DNA of 64,000 bases. Origin: Antedon mediterranea. Taxonomy: Eukaryota > Echinodermata > Crinoidea > Comatulida > Antedonidae. Below the pieces are notes generated by a model, which ran no database searches, was not told where the DNA came from, and saw nothing but the letters and a program-made list of their open reading frames with translations. Where the stretch lies: positions 6,294,312 through 6,358,311 of the forward strand of contig NC_092675.1 in assembly GCF_964355755.1 (NCBI RefSeq), read 5' to 3'. The position numbers and the translations under genes are program-made. Of this stretch, positions 57,901-63,998 are shown piece after piece (within the stretch, counting starts at the first letter, position 1; every line of letters begins with the position of its first letter).

Positions 57901-58446
57901 TGAATCTGTTAATAAAACGTTTTTATTTTACAGGAGTATAAAAATTCCACTCTATACAAATCGGATCACAAAGACAAGGAATTTTACACCCTTCTCAATG
58001 AAAACAATGATAACTTACCAAGAAACATAGAGGTGAAAATTGAGAAGCCACCGGTGTACCAATACCGCTCGGTATCAGTGAGTGACAGTGGTGAACTTGA
58101 AGTTGTCGAATACCAGTTACTTCTTTGTGAAGATTACGTGAAATCTGTATCAGAGGAAGATCTATCTGGTTATAGCGGCAATAGCAAAGATTCAATATCA
58201 CCTTATACAAGGCTTGCCGGTGACGCATCATTTTACAGTGGTGGTTCAAAACCCATAGCACAGGATACATCTAAATACGTGAGGCCAAAGGTGGCTAGTA
58301 ATACTATAAGATCAGAGAAGATTGCAATGCAAGGTAAGCTCCTCGAGAAGAAGTTGCAACAGAGAAACTGCAAGTTCATTGTCTGTAGAGAAGATGGGTA
58401 CGCAGTGATCGTAGAAGATGTACGACAACGAGAAATCAATTCATAA
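33847..58446 (+). CDS. Class I cytokine receptor, gp130-like, complete 550 residues in 10 coding exons
   Basis: Exons: 33847-33937, 38897-38996, 43766-43926, 45950-46107, 46913-47075, 50273-50355, 53606-53726, 54331-54441, 57600-57751 and 57934-58446. Together they are 1653 bases, exactly 551 codons. Seen: signal peptide 1-26. D1 at about 31-117 has C38-x9-C48-x-W50-S-P, and C70 and C82. D2 at about 118-224 ends in a WSxWS-like QSAWS at 210-214. A third fibronectin III domain spans about 225-325 and a membrane span 339-361. A Box1-like FQPVPEPNIPSFP lies at 368-380. The 189-residue tail has about a dozen tyrosines. Family knowledge: such receptors bind helical cytokines and signal through JAK bound at Box1. 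With one membrane-proximal FNIII it is shorter than vertebrate gp130. The ligand is unknown. WSxWS is degenerate and no Y-x-x-Q STAT3 motif is present. Confidence 0.92.
33950..36410 (+). repeat. 82-bp satellite array in receptor intron 1, 28 copies
   Basis: The marker GGCCCACATTCGC occurs 28 times from 34139 to 36353, always 82 bases apart, with no length change. Monomers differ at few sites (CTACCATT, CTGCCATT or CTGACATT; CGCAAAT or CGCTAAT). Each holds the 12-bp palindrome CACCCTAGGGTG and two ATAAGCCCAYC submotifs. The leading 33960-34070 part is a diverged edge. There are no spacers of differing sequence, so it is not a CRISPR. Confidence 0.95.
36411..37660. other. No feature seen (receptor intron 1)
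   Basis: AT-rich intron sequence. The ORF at 37439-37639 shows no domain. Confidence 0.5.
37664..37835 (+). repeat. Minisatellite (CATCCATCTCAGAATTTCC)
   Basis: CATCATCCATCTCAGAATTT C repeats about seven times with units of 21-27 bases. The in-frame string HHPSQNFL is a translation of the repeat, not a gene. Confidence 0.85.
37836..38890. other. No feature seen (receptor intron 1, 3' part)
   Basis: AT-rich intron sequence up to the acceptor of exon 2. Confidence 0.5.
38897..38996 (+). CDS. Cytokine receptor exon 2 (D1, first half)
   Basis: Residues 31-63: QPLKCEGVNYTSVRCSWSP then QYTVQWF. This carries the first Cys pair and the C-x-W motif of class I receptors. Acceptor TATTTTTAG, donor GTAAGA, exit phase 2. 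Confidence 0.9.
39055..39203. mobile_element. MITE of the CTGTCTACACTATC family, copy 4
   Basis: TTAAGCACTGTCTACACTGT on the left, GATAGTGTAAACAGAGCTTT on the right, 58 bp after receptor exon 2. Confidence 0.75.
39230..39610 (+). pseudogene. LINE C-terminal fragment with 3' tail, in receptor intron 2
   Basis: Translation of 39246-39536 gives NYRCRLCSSNDPTRLFVPRS, then AFSVAAPWIWNALPVDLRG, then FKRQLKTFLFN and stop. This is the conserved C-terminus of many non-LTR ORF2 proteins (F-S-x-A-A-x-x-W-N-x-L-P ... F-K-x-x-L-K-x-x-L-F). AGGCGCCATATAAAAACC, a typical LINE 3' ending, follows. It is 5'-truncated. Confidence 0.85.
40093..40230. mobile_element. MITE of the CTGTCTACACTATC family, copy 5
   Basis: TTAA then AGCTCTGTCTACACTATG on the left. 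GTTTGATAGTGTAGACAAAG on the right. Confidence 0.8.
40231..41665. other. No gene seen (receptor intron 2)
   Basis: AT-rich. CAGGGGCGTTGTCAAGGGGT near 40765 and GGCTACTGCCCTG near 41185 could be worn hAT-type ends, but no matching 8-bp duplication is visible. Confidence 0.4.
41668..41780. mobile_element. MITE of the CTGTCTACACTATC family, copy 6 (truncated right end)
   Basis: TTAGCTCTGTCTACACTATC and AAATGTGATGTGCCCATATA match the family. The right end stops within TTTTTTCAAACTAGTTCAAA. Confidence 0.7.
41801..42785. mobile_element. Unclassified repeat starting with CTAGATGGTA hairpin
   Basis: It starts CTAGATGGTA ... TACCATCTAG (41801-41837), a hairpin with 10-base arms. It ends in CGCGCGATTTACCGAATTTT then GCTCTTACGT, shared inverted with 22190-22332. 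Read backward, hairpin plus terminal CTAG would suit a Helitron end. The ORF at 42287-42562 (GVRGYVQTHGVTVELSTQGV) has no recognised domain. Confidence 0.45.
43036..43577. mobile_element. Inverted-repeat element, AGGTTTCGCAA termini, 540 bp
   Basis: The left end AGGTTTCGCAATCTTACGAA then TACGATAACGAAAACGGATA is mirrored by TATCCGTTTTCATTATCGTA then TTCGTAAGGTTGCGAAACCT at the right. It ends 188 bp before receptor exon 3. A related copy is at 60918-61272. Confidence 0.8.
43766..43926 (+). CDS. Cytokine receptor exon 3 (D1, second half)
   Basis: Residues 64-117 with the second Cys pair (VIC-EDSP ... YIC-DIH). Candidate N-glycosylation sites are N77-SS, N98-AT and N103-QT. Acceptor CATTGCAG, donor GTGAGA, exit phase 1. 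Confidence 0.9.
44142..44504. mobile_element. TTAA-flanked MITE, family AGATGTATTGTCCCC
   Basis: TTAA, AGATGTATTGTTCCCC, and at the other end GGGGGACAATACATCT, TTAA. It shares TCAGACTTTGAATA and AATGGCATATTCAACC with the copy at 4291-4568. It lies in receptor intron 3. Confidence 0.82.
45425..45562 (+). repeat. Short tandem repeat of GTGTCC-TTAATATACAGTA units
   Basis: TAGGTGTCCCTTAATATACA then GTAAGTGTCCACTTAATATA and so on, four to five units of about 28 bases, inside a GGGGACACC-type interspersed repeat. Confidence 0.7.
45616..45898. mobile_element. piggyBac-like MITE (TTAA-CCCTTTGAAGAC)
   Basis: TTAACCCTTTGAAGACG at the left and GTCTTCAAAGGGTTAA at the right. The CCCTTTG start after a TTAA target is close to known piggyBac termini. 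It is 283 bp with TTAA included, non-coding, and ends 52 bp before receptor exon 4. Confidence 0.82.
45950..46107 (+). CDS. Cytokine receptor exon 4 (D2, first half)
   Basis: Residues 118-170: VPNPPSKVFA opens a fibronectin III fold, FEVSWTVPKDWPL carries its core Trp (W140), and LLSYQIQYQ is a C-strand. Acceptor TCAATCTAG, donor GTGAGG, exit phase 0. Confidence 0.9.
46913..47075 (+). CDS. Cytokine receptor exon 5 (D2, WSxWS-like box)
   Basis: Residues 171-224: CSSYKVKIICRTSG is the F-strand region and GKQSAWSNIVSVRT the WSxWS region, where the first Trp is Gln. Acceptor TGTATTTAG, donor GTAAAG, exit phase 1. Confidence 0.9.
47103..47254. mobile_element. MITE of the CTGTCTACACTATC family, copy 7
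   Basis: TTAATGCTCTGTCTACGCTA on the left, TTTGATAATTTAGACAAGGC then TTTA on the right. It starts 28 bp after receptor exon 5. Confidence 0.78.
47405..47560 (-). repeat. LINE-like 3' tail, minus strand
   Basis: On the minus strand, GGTCAAATAAATAAATGAAA then TGAAATGAAAC is a unique-to-simple-repeat ending of LINE type. CAGTCCCTGACCAATTCATC lies upstream. No ORF remains. Confidence 0.45.
48530..48740. other. GC-richer stretch, unassigned
   Basis: GGGGCCCCGGAGCTTATGGG then GCCCCTGAC and nearby sequence are richer in GC than the flanks. Open frames exist on both strands but neither shows a domain or splice sites. Probably an old repeat in receptor intron 5. Confidence 0.3.
49797..49885 (-). repeat. 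tRNA-like SINE head
   Basis: The minus strand reads CTCGGTGGTCTAGAGATATG (A-box-like) and TTGTGGGTTCTAGTCTCACC (B-box). The flanking words TCAGCGCAATCTC and AGTTTATAG also occur at 49090-49120, which suggests another worn copy. Confidence 0.5.
50004..50208. mobile_element. Inverted-repeat element GTGGCYSTATTCAC, 205 bp
   Basis: GTGGCTCTATTCACCAATCA on the left and GTGAATTGTGAATACGGCCA then C on the right. The interior is rich in CACTTAA/TTAAGTG words. A fragment is at 2520-2655. Confidence 0.65.
50273..50355 (+). CDS. Cytokine receptor exon 6 (FNIII-3, A-B strands)
   Basis: Residues 225-252: APIGEIHNIDF then RRVLLMWK, whose Trp (W251) is the FNIII core residue. Acceptor TTTACTTACAG, donor GTAGCT, phase 1 to phase 0. 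Confidence 0.88.
50653..51205 (+). mobile_element. Helitron/Helentron-like element, copy 3
   Basis: It runs from TCTAATTTACCTCCGCCAAT to GGCGGAGGTATGCACTCTCG then GAGTGGCTTTCTAG, the same family as 10966-11607. About 90 bases near the 5' end are missing. It lies in receptor intron 6. The ORF at 51138-51362 straddles its end. Confidence 0.65.
51563..52789. mobile_element. TTAA transposon (AGACACCTTCCCTAC) with a copy of itself inserted
   Basis: Outer ends are TTAA, AGACACCTTCCCTACA and CGTAGGGAAGGTGTCT, TTAA. A second copy (52160-52754) sits inside the outer one at a TTAA. Each copy has CTACCTAAGTAGCTCGCGGC, CACGATCGATCGAAAAGTGG and CGCGCAATGCATTTTGGGAT in the same order. No transposase is present. 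Confidence 0.88.
52160..52754. mobile_element. Inner copy of the TTAA transposon
   Basis: TTAA, AGACCCCTTCCCTGCA, and at the other end CGTAGGGAATGGGGCT, TTAA; 587 bases between the TTAA sites. It lacks a segment of about 39 bases (near 51855-51893) that the outer copy has. The host sequence GATCTTAAATTAGATCTAAA can be read intact within the inner copy, and split by the insertion in the outer one. Confidence 0.88.
52925..53098 (+). repeat. LINE 3' end with (AATTC)n tail
   Basis: GGATCCCAATGGAAATAAGC, TTTTTGGGCTATCCTGG and a 3' AATTCAATTCAATTCAATTC tail form a typical non-LTR 3' end. It is in receptor intron 6 and heavily 5'-truncated. Confidence 0.7.
53606..53726 (+). CDS. Cytokine receptor exon 7 (FNIII-3, C-E strands)
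   Basis: Residues 253-292: SPILGYYIMVCSAPDKC and N-S-T glycosylation motif. Acceptor TTTCTTTTAG, donor GTATTT, exit phase 1. Confidence 0.88.
53817..53988. mobile_element. MITE of the CTGTCTACACTATC family, copy 8
   Basis: TGTCTGTCTACACTATCAAA on the left, CTAGTTTGATAGTGTAGACA then GACA on the right, where the terminal part is duplicated. CACTACCATATTTGGGCACA is repeated inside. It lies in receptor intron 7. Confidence 0.75.
54331..54441 (+). CDS. Cytokine receptor exon 8 (FNIII-3, F-G strands)
   Basis: Residues 293-329: LAYTIYLSAYNIVGQSQ is the typical FNIII F-G hairpin (Y-x-I-x-L-x-A-x-N-x-x-G). Acceptor TATTTTTCAG, donor GTAAAA, phase 1 on both sides. Confidence 0.9.
54442..55250. other. 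No gene seen (receptor intron 8, 5' part)
   Basis: AT-rich intron sequence. Near 55098 CCTAGATGGTAGGCTAGG resembles half of the hairpin at 41801. Confidence 0.4.
55250..56210 (+). repeat. 95-bp tandem array built from a LINE C-terminus, about 8 copies
   Basis: The unit TTCCTAGAATAAACGCCAAA ... TTTATGTTCTCTGCTGCTTC ... TCGACATATTACTAAATCA repeats at 94-95 bp from 55335 to about 56090. Each unit translates to FMFSAASLWNSLPRHITKS, the conserved LINE ORF2 C-terminal motif. The last unit continues into a unique LINE end (FFKERIFN) and a GGCGCTATACAAATAC tail with ATT repeats. It lies in receptor intron 8. Confidence 0.9.
56211..57590. other. No feature seen (receptor intron 8, 3' part)
   Basis: AT-rich intron sequence with no supported gene or bounded repeat. 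Confidence 0.5.
57600..57751 (+). CDS. Cytokine receptor exon 9 (membrane span and Box1)
   Basis: Residues 330-380: the span YVLYVGLIVPLIILTVILTR continues with LVY, then KLTTLFQPVPEPNIPSFP, the proline-rich Box1-like JAK site. Acceptor ATTTTTTACAG, donor GTAAGT, exit phase 0. Confidence 0.9.
57934..58446 (+). CDS. Cytokine receptor exon 10 (cytoplasmic tail, stop)
   Basis: Residues 381-550 and TAA. Tyrosine contexts include VEYQLL (438-443) and SPYTRL (469-474), both of the [SIVL]-x-Y-x-x-[LIV] type, and KYVRP. The last 18 codons (EDGYAVIVEDVRQREINS) are repeated behind the stop as decayed tandem copies. Acceptor TTTATTTTACAG. Confidence 0.92.
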   Translation, partial: EYKNSTLYKSDHKDKEFYTLLNENNDNLPRNIEVKIEKPPVYQYRSVSVSDSGELEVVEYQLLLCEDYVKSVSEEDLSGYSGNSKDSISPYTRLAGDASFYSGGSKPIAQDTSKYVRPKVASNTIRSEKIAMQGKLLEKKLQQRNCKFIVCREDGYAVIVEDVRQREINS

Positions 58447-58790
58447 GCAGATTATGGTTTTATTGCGGTCAGCAGGATTGTTTAGAAGAGAAGATGGGTA
58501 TTTGGTGATCGTAGAAGATGTACGACAACATGAAATCAATTCATAAGCAGCTTATGGTTTTATTGCGGTCAGCAGGATTGTTTAGAAGTGAAGATGGGTA
58601 TGTGGTGATCATAGAAGATGTACGACAACGAGAAATCAATTCATAAGCAGCTTATGGTTTTATTGCGGTCAGCAGGATTGTTTAGAAGAGAAGATGGGTA
58701 TGTGGTGATCATAGAAGATGTACGACAACGAGAAATCAATTCATAAGCAGCTTATGGTTTTATTGCGGTCAGCAGGATTGTTTAGAAGTG
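58391..58790 (+). repeat. 100-bp tandem repeat of the receptor's C-terminal coding end and 3' UTR, 4 copies
   Basis: AAGATGGGTA recurs at 58391, 58491, 58591 and 58691, exactly 100 bases apart. Copy 1 is the real coding end with the TAA at 58444. Copies 2-4 repeat the sequence for EDGY-V-VIVEDVRQ-x-EINS and stop, joined by GCAGCTTATGGTTTTATTGC then GGTCAGCAGGATTG. Being 100 bases long, the units shift frame and lie after the stop. Confidence 0.93.
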
Positions 58791-58983
58791 GTAAATTTTT
58801 TGTACTTAAATATTTAAAGTACATGTTAAATGTTATAATTTTAACAGTAGTAGTAGTATATGATACTATTGTTCTTGTTCTATTTAGTTATGTACTGTAA
58901 ATCTCAATACTTTGATTAATTTGGAATTAAATATGTATATTTGGAATTGTAAAGGGATAAATAATATTTTGAAAACAGTAGTA

Positions 58984-59026
58984 AATAAATTATTTGAATT
59001 TTATTTTTTTTTCTATAAAGAATAAA
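58984..59026 (+). terminator. Candidate polyadenylation signals of the receptor gene
   Basis: AATAAA occurs at 58984-58989 and 59021-59026, 540-580 bases after the stop codon and beyond the 100-bp repeats. No transcript end is available to choose between them. Confidence 0.4.
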
Positions 59027-59039
59027 CATATATTTAAAA

Positions 59040-60750
59040 TATTGAATTGTTAAATGTGACTTGTTATTGGGAGGTTTGTATACCGTACCTAACTGTCTGG
59101 TAATTCATGAATATAATGAACATAGTATTTACTATATTTAAGTAAAATAGAACACATATTTGTTCGGTTTATAGTAACTGCTTGATGGTGTTTGGTTAAT
59201 GAAGGTTTAAATTGTTTATTTTCACTGCAAGCTGAAATAACTTTGTTGATTTTTCAATAATTATGTTTGTTAAACTACTGCTGATATTGAAATGCTGCTG
59301 CTCTCTTTGGGTTTTTGTTTAGTTTTCTTTTTGATGATAGACAATAGGGACTTTATGAAATACAATGGTAGGGGAGGACGACGAATATCCTGTGTTCGAT
59401 AGAGCGTAAAATCATATACAGTAAATATAGCCGTTTATTAGTTACCACCCGACGACCGGCAGTATCTCTGTCTCTCCCTCCCCTGTTTTGTGGCGCGGGG
59501 CCCTTCTGAATAGCTTGGCTCTGGTGATACAGCATAGGCCTAGCCTTTAGGAAAAACATCAGGGTTAAAATGTTATCAACTGAAACAACAAAATGTTGTT
59601 TGAATAAATTACTCCATTTTATCTACTCTATTATTAACCTGAATAATTTATTCAGGAACTCACAATTGAAATACATTTTCACAAAATGATCAATAACATT
59701 TATTTTAGGGACTACAAAATATGAGCTTCTTAAAGTGACTGATTTTGTATATGTTTACAAACTTGTTTAATGATGTTAGTAATTGACTGTTGGTTTAGTA
59801 CTAAGGTGGAGGGGAAGATTTTTTATCTGCCTTTATATAGAATGAGAGAAATAAATAAATAGGGGGTGGGGGGTGGGGGGATTGTCTGCCTTACTGTAGA
59901 GTAATAGGGGAACGTTCAAATATATTTTTAAAATTAGTATGTTGAATAAACACAAAAAGTGCCTCAAGTTTTTTTATGTAGCCAAATAATTAAAGCTATA
60001 ATGGGTATGCAATTTTATTCTCTGAATTGTGTTTAGGTTATTTTACCATAGTTTATATATATGCATTGGTGTAATAATTTTGCTGTAAATGTATTAAATA
60101 TGTGGTACTGATGATACATATTTATATGTTCTGAGAGTTCCAAATAAGGGCATTAATAATTAAGCTTATATATGTGAATGTTCTACCAGAAAAGGTCTTT
60201 TAATAAGGCCAAATATTTTAAGAATTGTATTCCAATTTTGAAGAAATTTACCCCACCCCCGTGGGGCAATCTGACGAATTGTGTGACTTATGTTCTTTTC
60301 AAGGTTTTACTATAGACAAAATATTTTGATTTTATTTGATCTTAAAAGACGCTTGTCATTAGATTTATATATGGTGAAAATATTGGTAATTTAACAAAAA
60401 AAAGGGCATTATAAGTGTAGTAGTTTAAGATATAATTAAGGATGTGTGTGCAAATGTATGCTGCTATATTAATTCTGTAATGGGCATTTTGTTTTTAAAT
60501 TTTGTTTAAGGTATAAAAGCATATGTATATCACTGGGTGGTTTCTAGTTGATATGCCTTTCAAATTTATATATATATATATATTTTTAAGAGTATTAAAT
60601 GAAATATTTTCACATTTTTGTTCACAACAAACATTGGTAAAATTAAAACAAACGTAACATTTTATATATATGTATTTAGTTTACCCTTACCAGTAATATA
60701 ACTACTGACGGAATCTAGCTGTTAGCTATTACAGTAGACAACACTGCCTT
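59040..60750. other. No gene seen; one G-rich run
   Basis: AT-rich flank downstream of the receptor. A G-run (AGGGGGTGGGGGGTGGGGGG, about 59861-59880) could form a G-quadruplex. The minus ORF at 59353-59559 has no domain. Confidence 0.45.
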
Positions 60751-60756
60751 GACTAA

Positions 60757-61016
60757 GTTTTAATATTGGTTTATTTCCTTGAACATTAGGGAGGTTTCGC
60801 AATCTTATGAATACGATAATGAAAACGGATACGTCAAACATTCGTGTTGATGAATATTACCATACCATACTATAAAATGAGTATAGGTTTTAATATTGGT
60901 TTATTTCCTTGAACATTAGGGAGGTTTCGCAATCTTATGAATACGATAATGAAAACGGATACGTCAAACATTCGTGTTGATGAATATTACCATACCATAC
61001 TATAAAATGAGTATAG
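60757..61016 (+). repeat. 130-bp tandem duplication, copies apparently identical
   Basis: GTTTTAATATTGGTTTATTT begins at 60757 and at 60887, and each is followed by the same sequence to GAGTATAG. The block includes the left end of the AGGTTTCGCAA element. Confidence 0.9.
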
Positions 61017-61272
61017 GTTTTGATCTATTTTGCACATTTAATAGTAATTTACTAAATTGCCAGATCAATTTTGATAAATAGCAGTTTTTAAGTCCTCACT
61101 CGCTTTGATGTTATGCTAGGCCTTGGCAGCCAAGCAACACGTAGGCCTACCGGTCATGCTTTGGACGGCGGCCTTAATATTTCGTTGCCATGCGAAACAG
61201 ATTTGTACTGGCTTACGAAAAGGAATACGTGTGCGTGACGTTTTCGTATTCATGGCGTTGCGAAACCTCTCT
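60918..61272. mobile_element. Inverted-repeat element, AGGTTTCGCAA termini, shorter copy
   Basis: GGGAGGTTTCGCAATCTTAT at the left and GCGTTGCGAAACCTCTCT at the right. The middle (CTCGCTTTGATGTTATGCTA) matches the complement of the copy at 43036-43577. Confidence 0.78.
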
Positions 61273-61614
61273 AATACCTATATAGTCTTACTGGAAATTG
61301 TAATATTACCTATATAGTGTTACTATAGCTCTAGTTGTAACTATTTTAACATTATCTTGGTAGCTGTCTTATTTCTATATGAATTGTAAATGAATACAAT
61401 CAATCATGCCTTTTGCCATCAGTAATTGTAACATAATGTTTTTTTGATATATCATGATCAGGGAAAGCTAACTGTTTTCAGCATTCAATATTCATTTGAC
61501 ATATCTCATCATAGAATCTAAAATTAGAGATGAAACGTTTATGATACTTGGTACTGTACCTAATTTCTTTCAGTATCATGGGTAAATATCTGTGATATAG
61601 CATATCACATGTGA

Positions 61615-61830
61615 AACCTGTATCATAGCATTTGACCTAACCTTCCATGATACAGGCATCACATGTAGAACCTGTATCTTGCCCTTTAACCTAACCTTCC
61701 ATGATACAGGCATCACATGTAAAACCTGTATCATAGCCCTTTAACCTAACGTTCCATGATACAGGCATCACATGTAGAACCTGTATCTTGCCCTTTAACC
61801 TAACCTTCCATGATACAGGCATCACATGTG
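61615..61830 (+). repeat. 54-bp tandem repeat, about 4 copies
   Basis: CCATGATACAGGCATCACAT then GTAGAACCTGTATC..GCCC repeats at 61648, 61702, 61757 and 61811. TGATACAGG and CCTGTATCA in each unit can pair. Confidence 0.88.
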
Positions 61831-63390
61831 GATGGGATTTGTGTGTCAAACATACATAATATACAAAACTTTAACATTCTCTAAATATAATTATAATCTG
61901 AATTTTGTTCCTTCCATTGGAATATGACATTTTATAGTATAAATAGTTGAAATTCTTTACAAAACTAGGCAAATGTGTAGATACTGTAGCTTGGTAATTA
62001 TGAACGAAAACATGTTTTATGAATGTTGTTAACATAGCTTGGGCATTGGTATTGTAAGATTGATGTGGCATTATTCATTTTTTCTGGGTTTGCTTCAAGC
62101 AATTCAACAACATAATTTGTCGTATATTAGCCATCAAACATGTAACATTTAAATGACTGTGATCTGTGCAAGCAACAACCTTTTTTTTGTGGTATGTAGG
62201 TATTGCACGGATGAGCCTATTTTTGGGCGATCACACAAAAAGGATTGTGGTTGGAAGGAGGTGTGGGGGTTGTGTTAGTTGTTTTATTGTTAAGCCACAA
62301 AATACATCTGCAGTTGTGTTCATATTTTGTAGGAGGTAAATAAATGTTACAAGATTTTCTATGATACACAATAAATTCTTAAATATATTTTAAATACGAA
62401 AGTAACATACCGAAGTGCCATATTCAAGTGCTAATTATTGCTATACTTTTTTTTAAAGTCTGGATTTCAGAATTCATGAGGTTGATTTCGGGAAAGTTGA
62501 CTTATTAATAATTATGTTTATAGTATCTACTGCAGATACCGGGCCAGTATACACTCTAAAGGGGTTTTTTTTATCATGAAATTTATTTTATTTTTTTTTT
62601 TATGTTAGCTATAAGGAATGACATAGGCTACCTCAATCGGCTGAGATTTACATTTTTTATCAAAAGAGTCCACTAAATAAAAAGTTACTCCATTGCCTTC
62701 AATGTTTTGCTATGAATTTACCAGTGTTTGCGTTCCAGTGTATCATACTAAAAAATGAATATTTGTAATATTGCGGGGTATATGTATTCACATTTAAACG
62801 TATGTTTTAATTCATGCATTGTGCACAAATAAAAATAATGAAAATATGATGATTTGTTAATTTATTATGTCATTAAGTGTACATTGGTTGAAGTTCAATA
62901 ACATTTATTCAAGTGTGTCATAGCACTCATTATGGGCTACACACGCTTCTCTTAATTGCGCTTAAATTAAAACTGTATTACGTTATCATCAATTATGAAT
63001 CATTCAAAATACGATTGATTGATAATCAAACCGGATTGCAAAAAAACTTCACTTCATTCAATCAGGCTATGTTTGACTGTAAAGGAATGGACACCACAAT
63101 AATATTTGTACATATCTTTTTATTTTCAAAAATGTAAATAAAAAATAATTAAAATATTATAATTTGACCAAAAAAAAGCTTTCACTTGTCTAGATTTGGC
63201 ATTATAAAGTTATTATATATATATTATTATTTAATTAATTATAATTAAAATAATCATAATTAAAATAATCATAATTAAATCATATAGAATAAAAGATATA
63301 ACTCAATGGCAATCAAACTGATGAATAGTAAAATCACCTAAGAACAATACCTTTCTAGTAAATAATTTTTAACATTAAGTGTAAACATTT
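61831..63390. other. No gene seen
   Basis: AT-rich, with ATAATTAAA-type simple sequence near 63220-63280. The ORFs at 61871-62071 and 62913-63137 lack domains and coding-like composition. Confidence 0.5.
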
Positions 63391-63391
63391 T

Positions 63392-63524
63392 GGCCCATAT
63401 TCATGAAAGGGGACTATCTTTAGTCCTGGACTAACTAGTCTAAAACTAAGATAGTGCCTTTTCATGAATACCATTTTGAGATAGTCCAGGACTAAAGTTA
63501 GTCCCCTTTCATGAAAACGGGCCT
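63392..63524. mobile_element. Palindromic MITE, GGCCCATATTCATGAAAGG ends
   Basis: GGCCCATATTCATGAAAGGG then GACTA.. on the left is mirrored by ..TAGTCCCCTTTCATGAAAA then CGGGCC. Internal AGTCCTGGACTAACTAGT and AGTCCAGGACTAAAGTTA also pair. The whole 133 bp can fold into one hairpin. Confidence 0.8.
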
Positions 63525-63580
63525 TTGAGATTAGACATATTACAGATTCGACACTTCAGACTATATTGTATAACAAGATC

Positions 63581-63586
63581 TTTATT
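63581..63586 (-). terminator. Polyadenylation signal of the right-edge gene
   Basis: AATAAA on the minus strand, about 175 bases downstream of the TAA of the partial gene at 63759, a usual 3' UTR length. Confidence 0.55.
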
Positions 63587-63758
63587 CATCAACGTAACAT
63601 AAAAACCATGATAATACCATGTCGATCCCGAAAGCTCCCAACAGAGGGTGCTACACCAGTCAAGACTGGTGTAGTATCAACTTAAACTAGGTCCGAAGAC
63701 TCAATCTTACAAAACGTCCATTCAAAATCCTTACAAGCACATTGCTGTGCACTGACTA

Positions 63759-63998
63759 TTATTCATCAGGGTTCATAAAAGTCGAGAGTACAGCGTGCTT
63801 AGGCGGATGTTCAAAGTCTACACTAGATTCAATGGGTTTACTGATTTCTGACAGACAATAATTTGAGTCTTGAAAGTATGGATTAAAGTGACTGCTGATT
63901 GGACGACCATGTGTTTCACCCAGAATATCATCAGTTCCTAAAGCATCAATTTTGCTTCTAGTCGATCTGCCAGAGTAATCAATCTTTTTCTCTATTTT
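63759..63998 (-). CDS. C-terminal exon of an unknown gene, convergent with the receptor (partial)
   Basis: The open frame runs from the right window edge for 79 codons to TAA-TAG. It reads KIEKKIDYSGRSTRSKIDAL, then ILGETHGRPISSHFNPYF, DSNYCLSEISKPI, and ends VLSTFMNPDE. Composition is polar, rich in Ser and Asp with several Tyr, like a cytoplasmic receptor tail. Codon use looks coding, GC is higher than the flanks, and a polyadenylation signal follows. I do not recognise the family. KIEK plus a nearby Tyr-Ser-rich run recalls the tail of the receptor at 57934-58446, but that similarity is too short to claim paralogy. Confidence 0.6.
   Translation of the reverse strand, partial: KIEKKIDYSGRSTRSKIDALGTDDILGETHGRPISSHFNPYFQDSNYCLSEISKPIESSVDFEHPPKHAVLSTFMNPDE

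Noticed and set aside
58718-58900. ORF after the receptor stop
   Set aside because: It begins inside the fourth 100-bp repeat copy and runs into AT-rich sequence.
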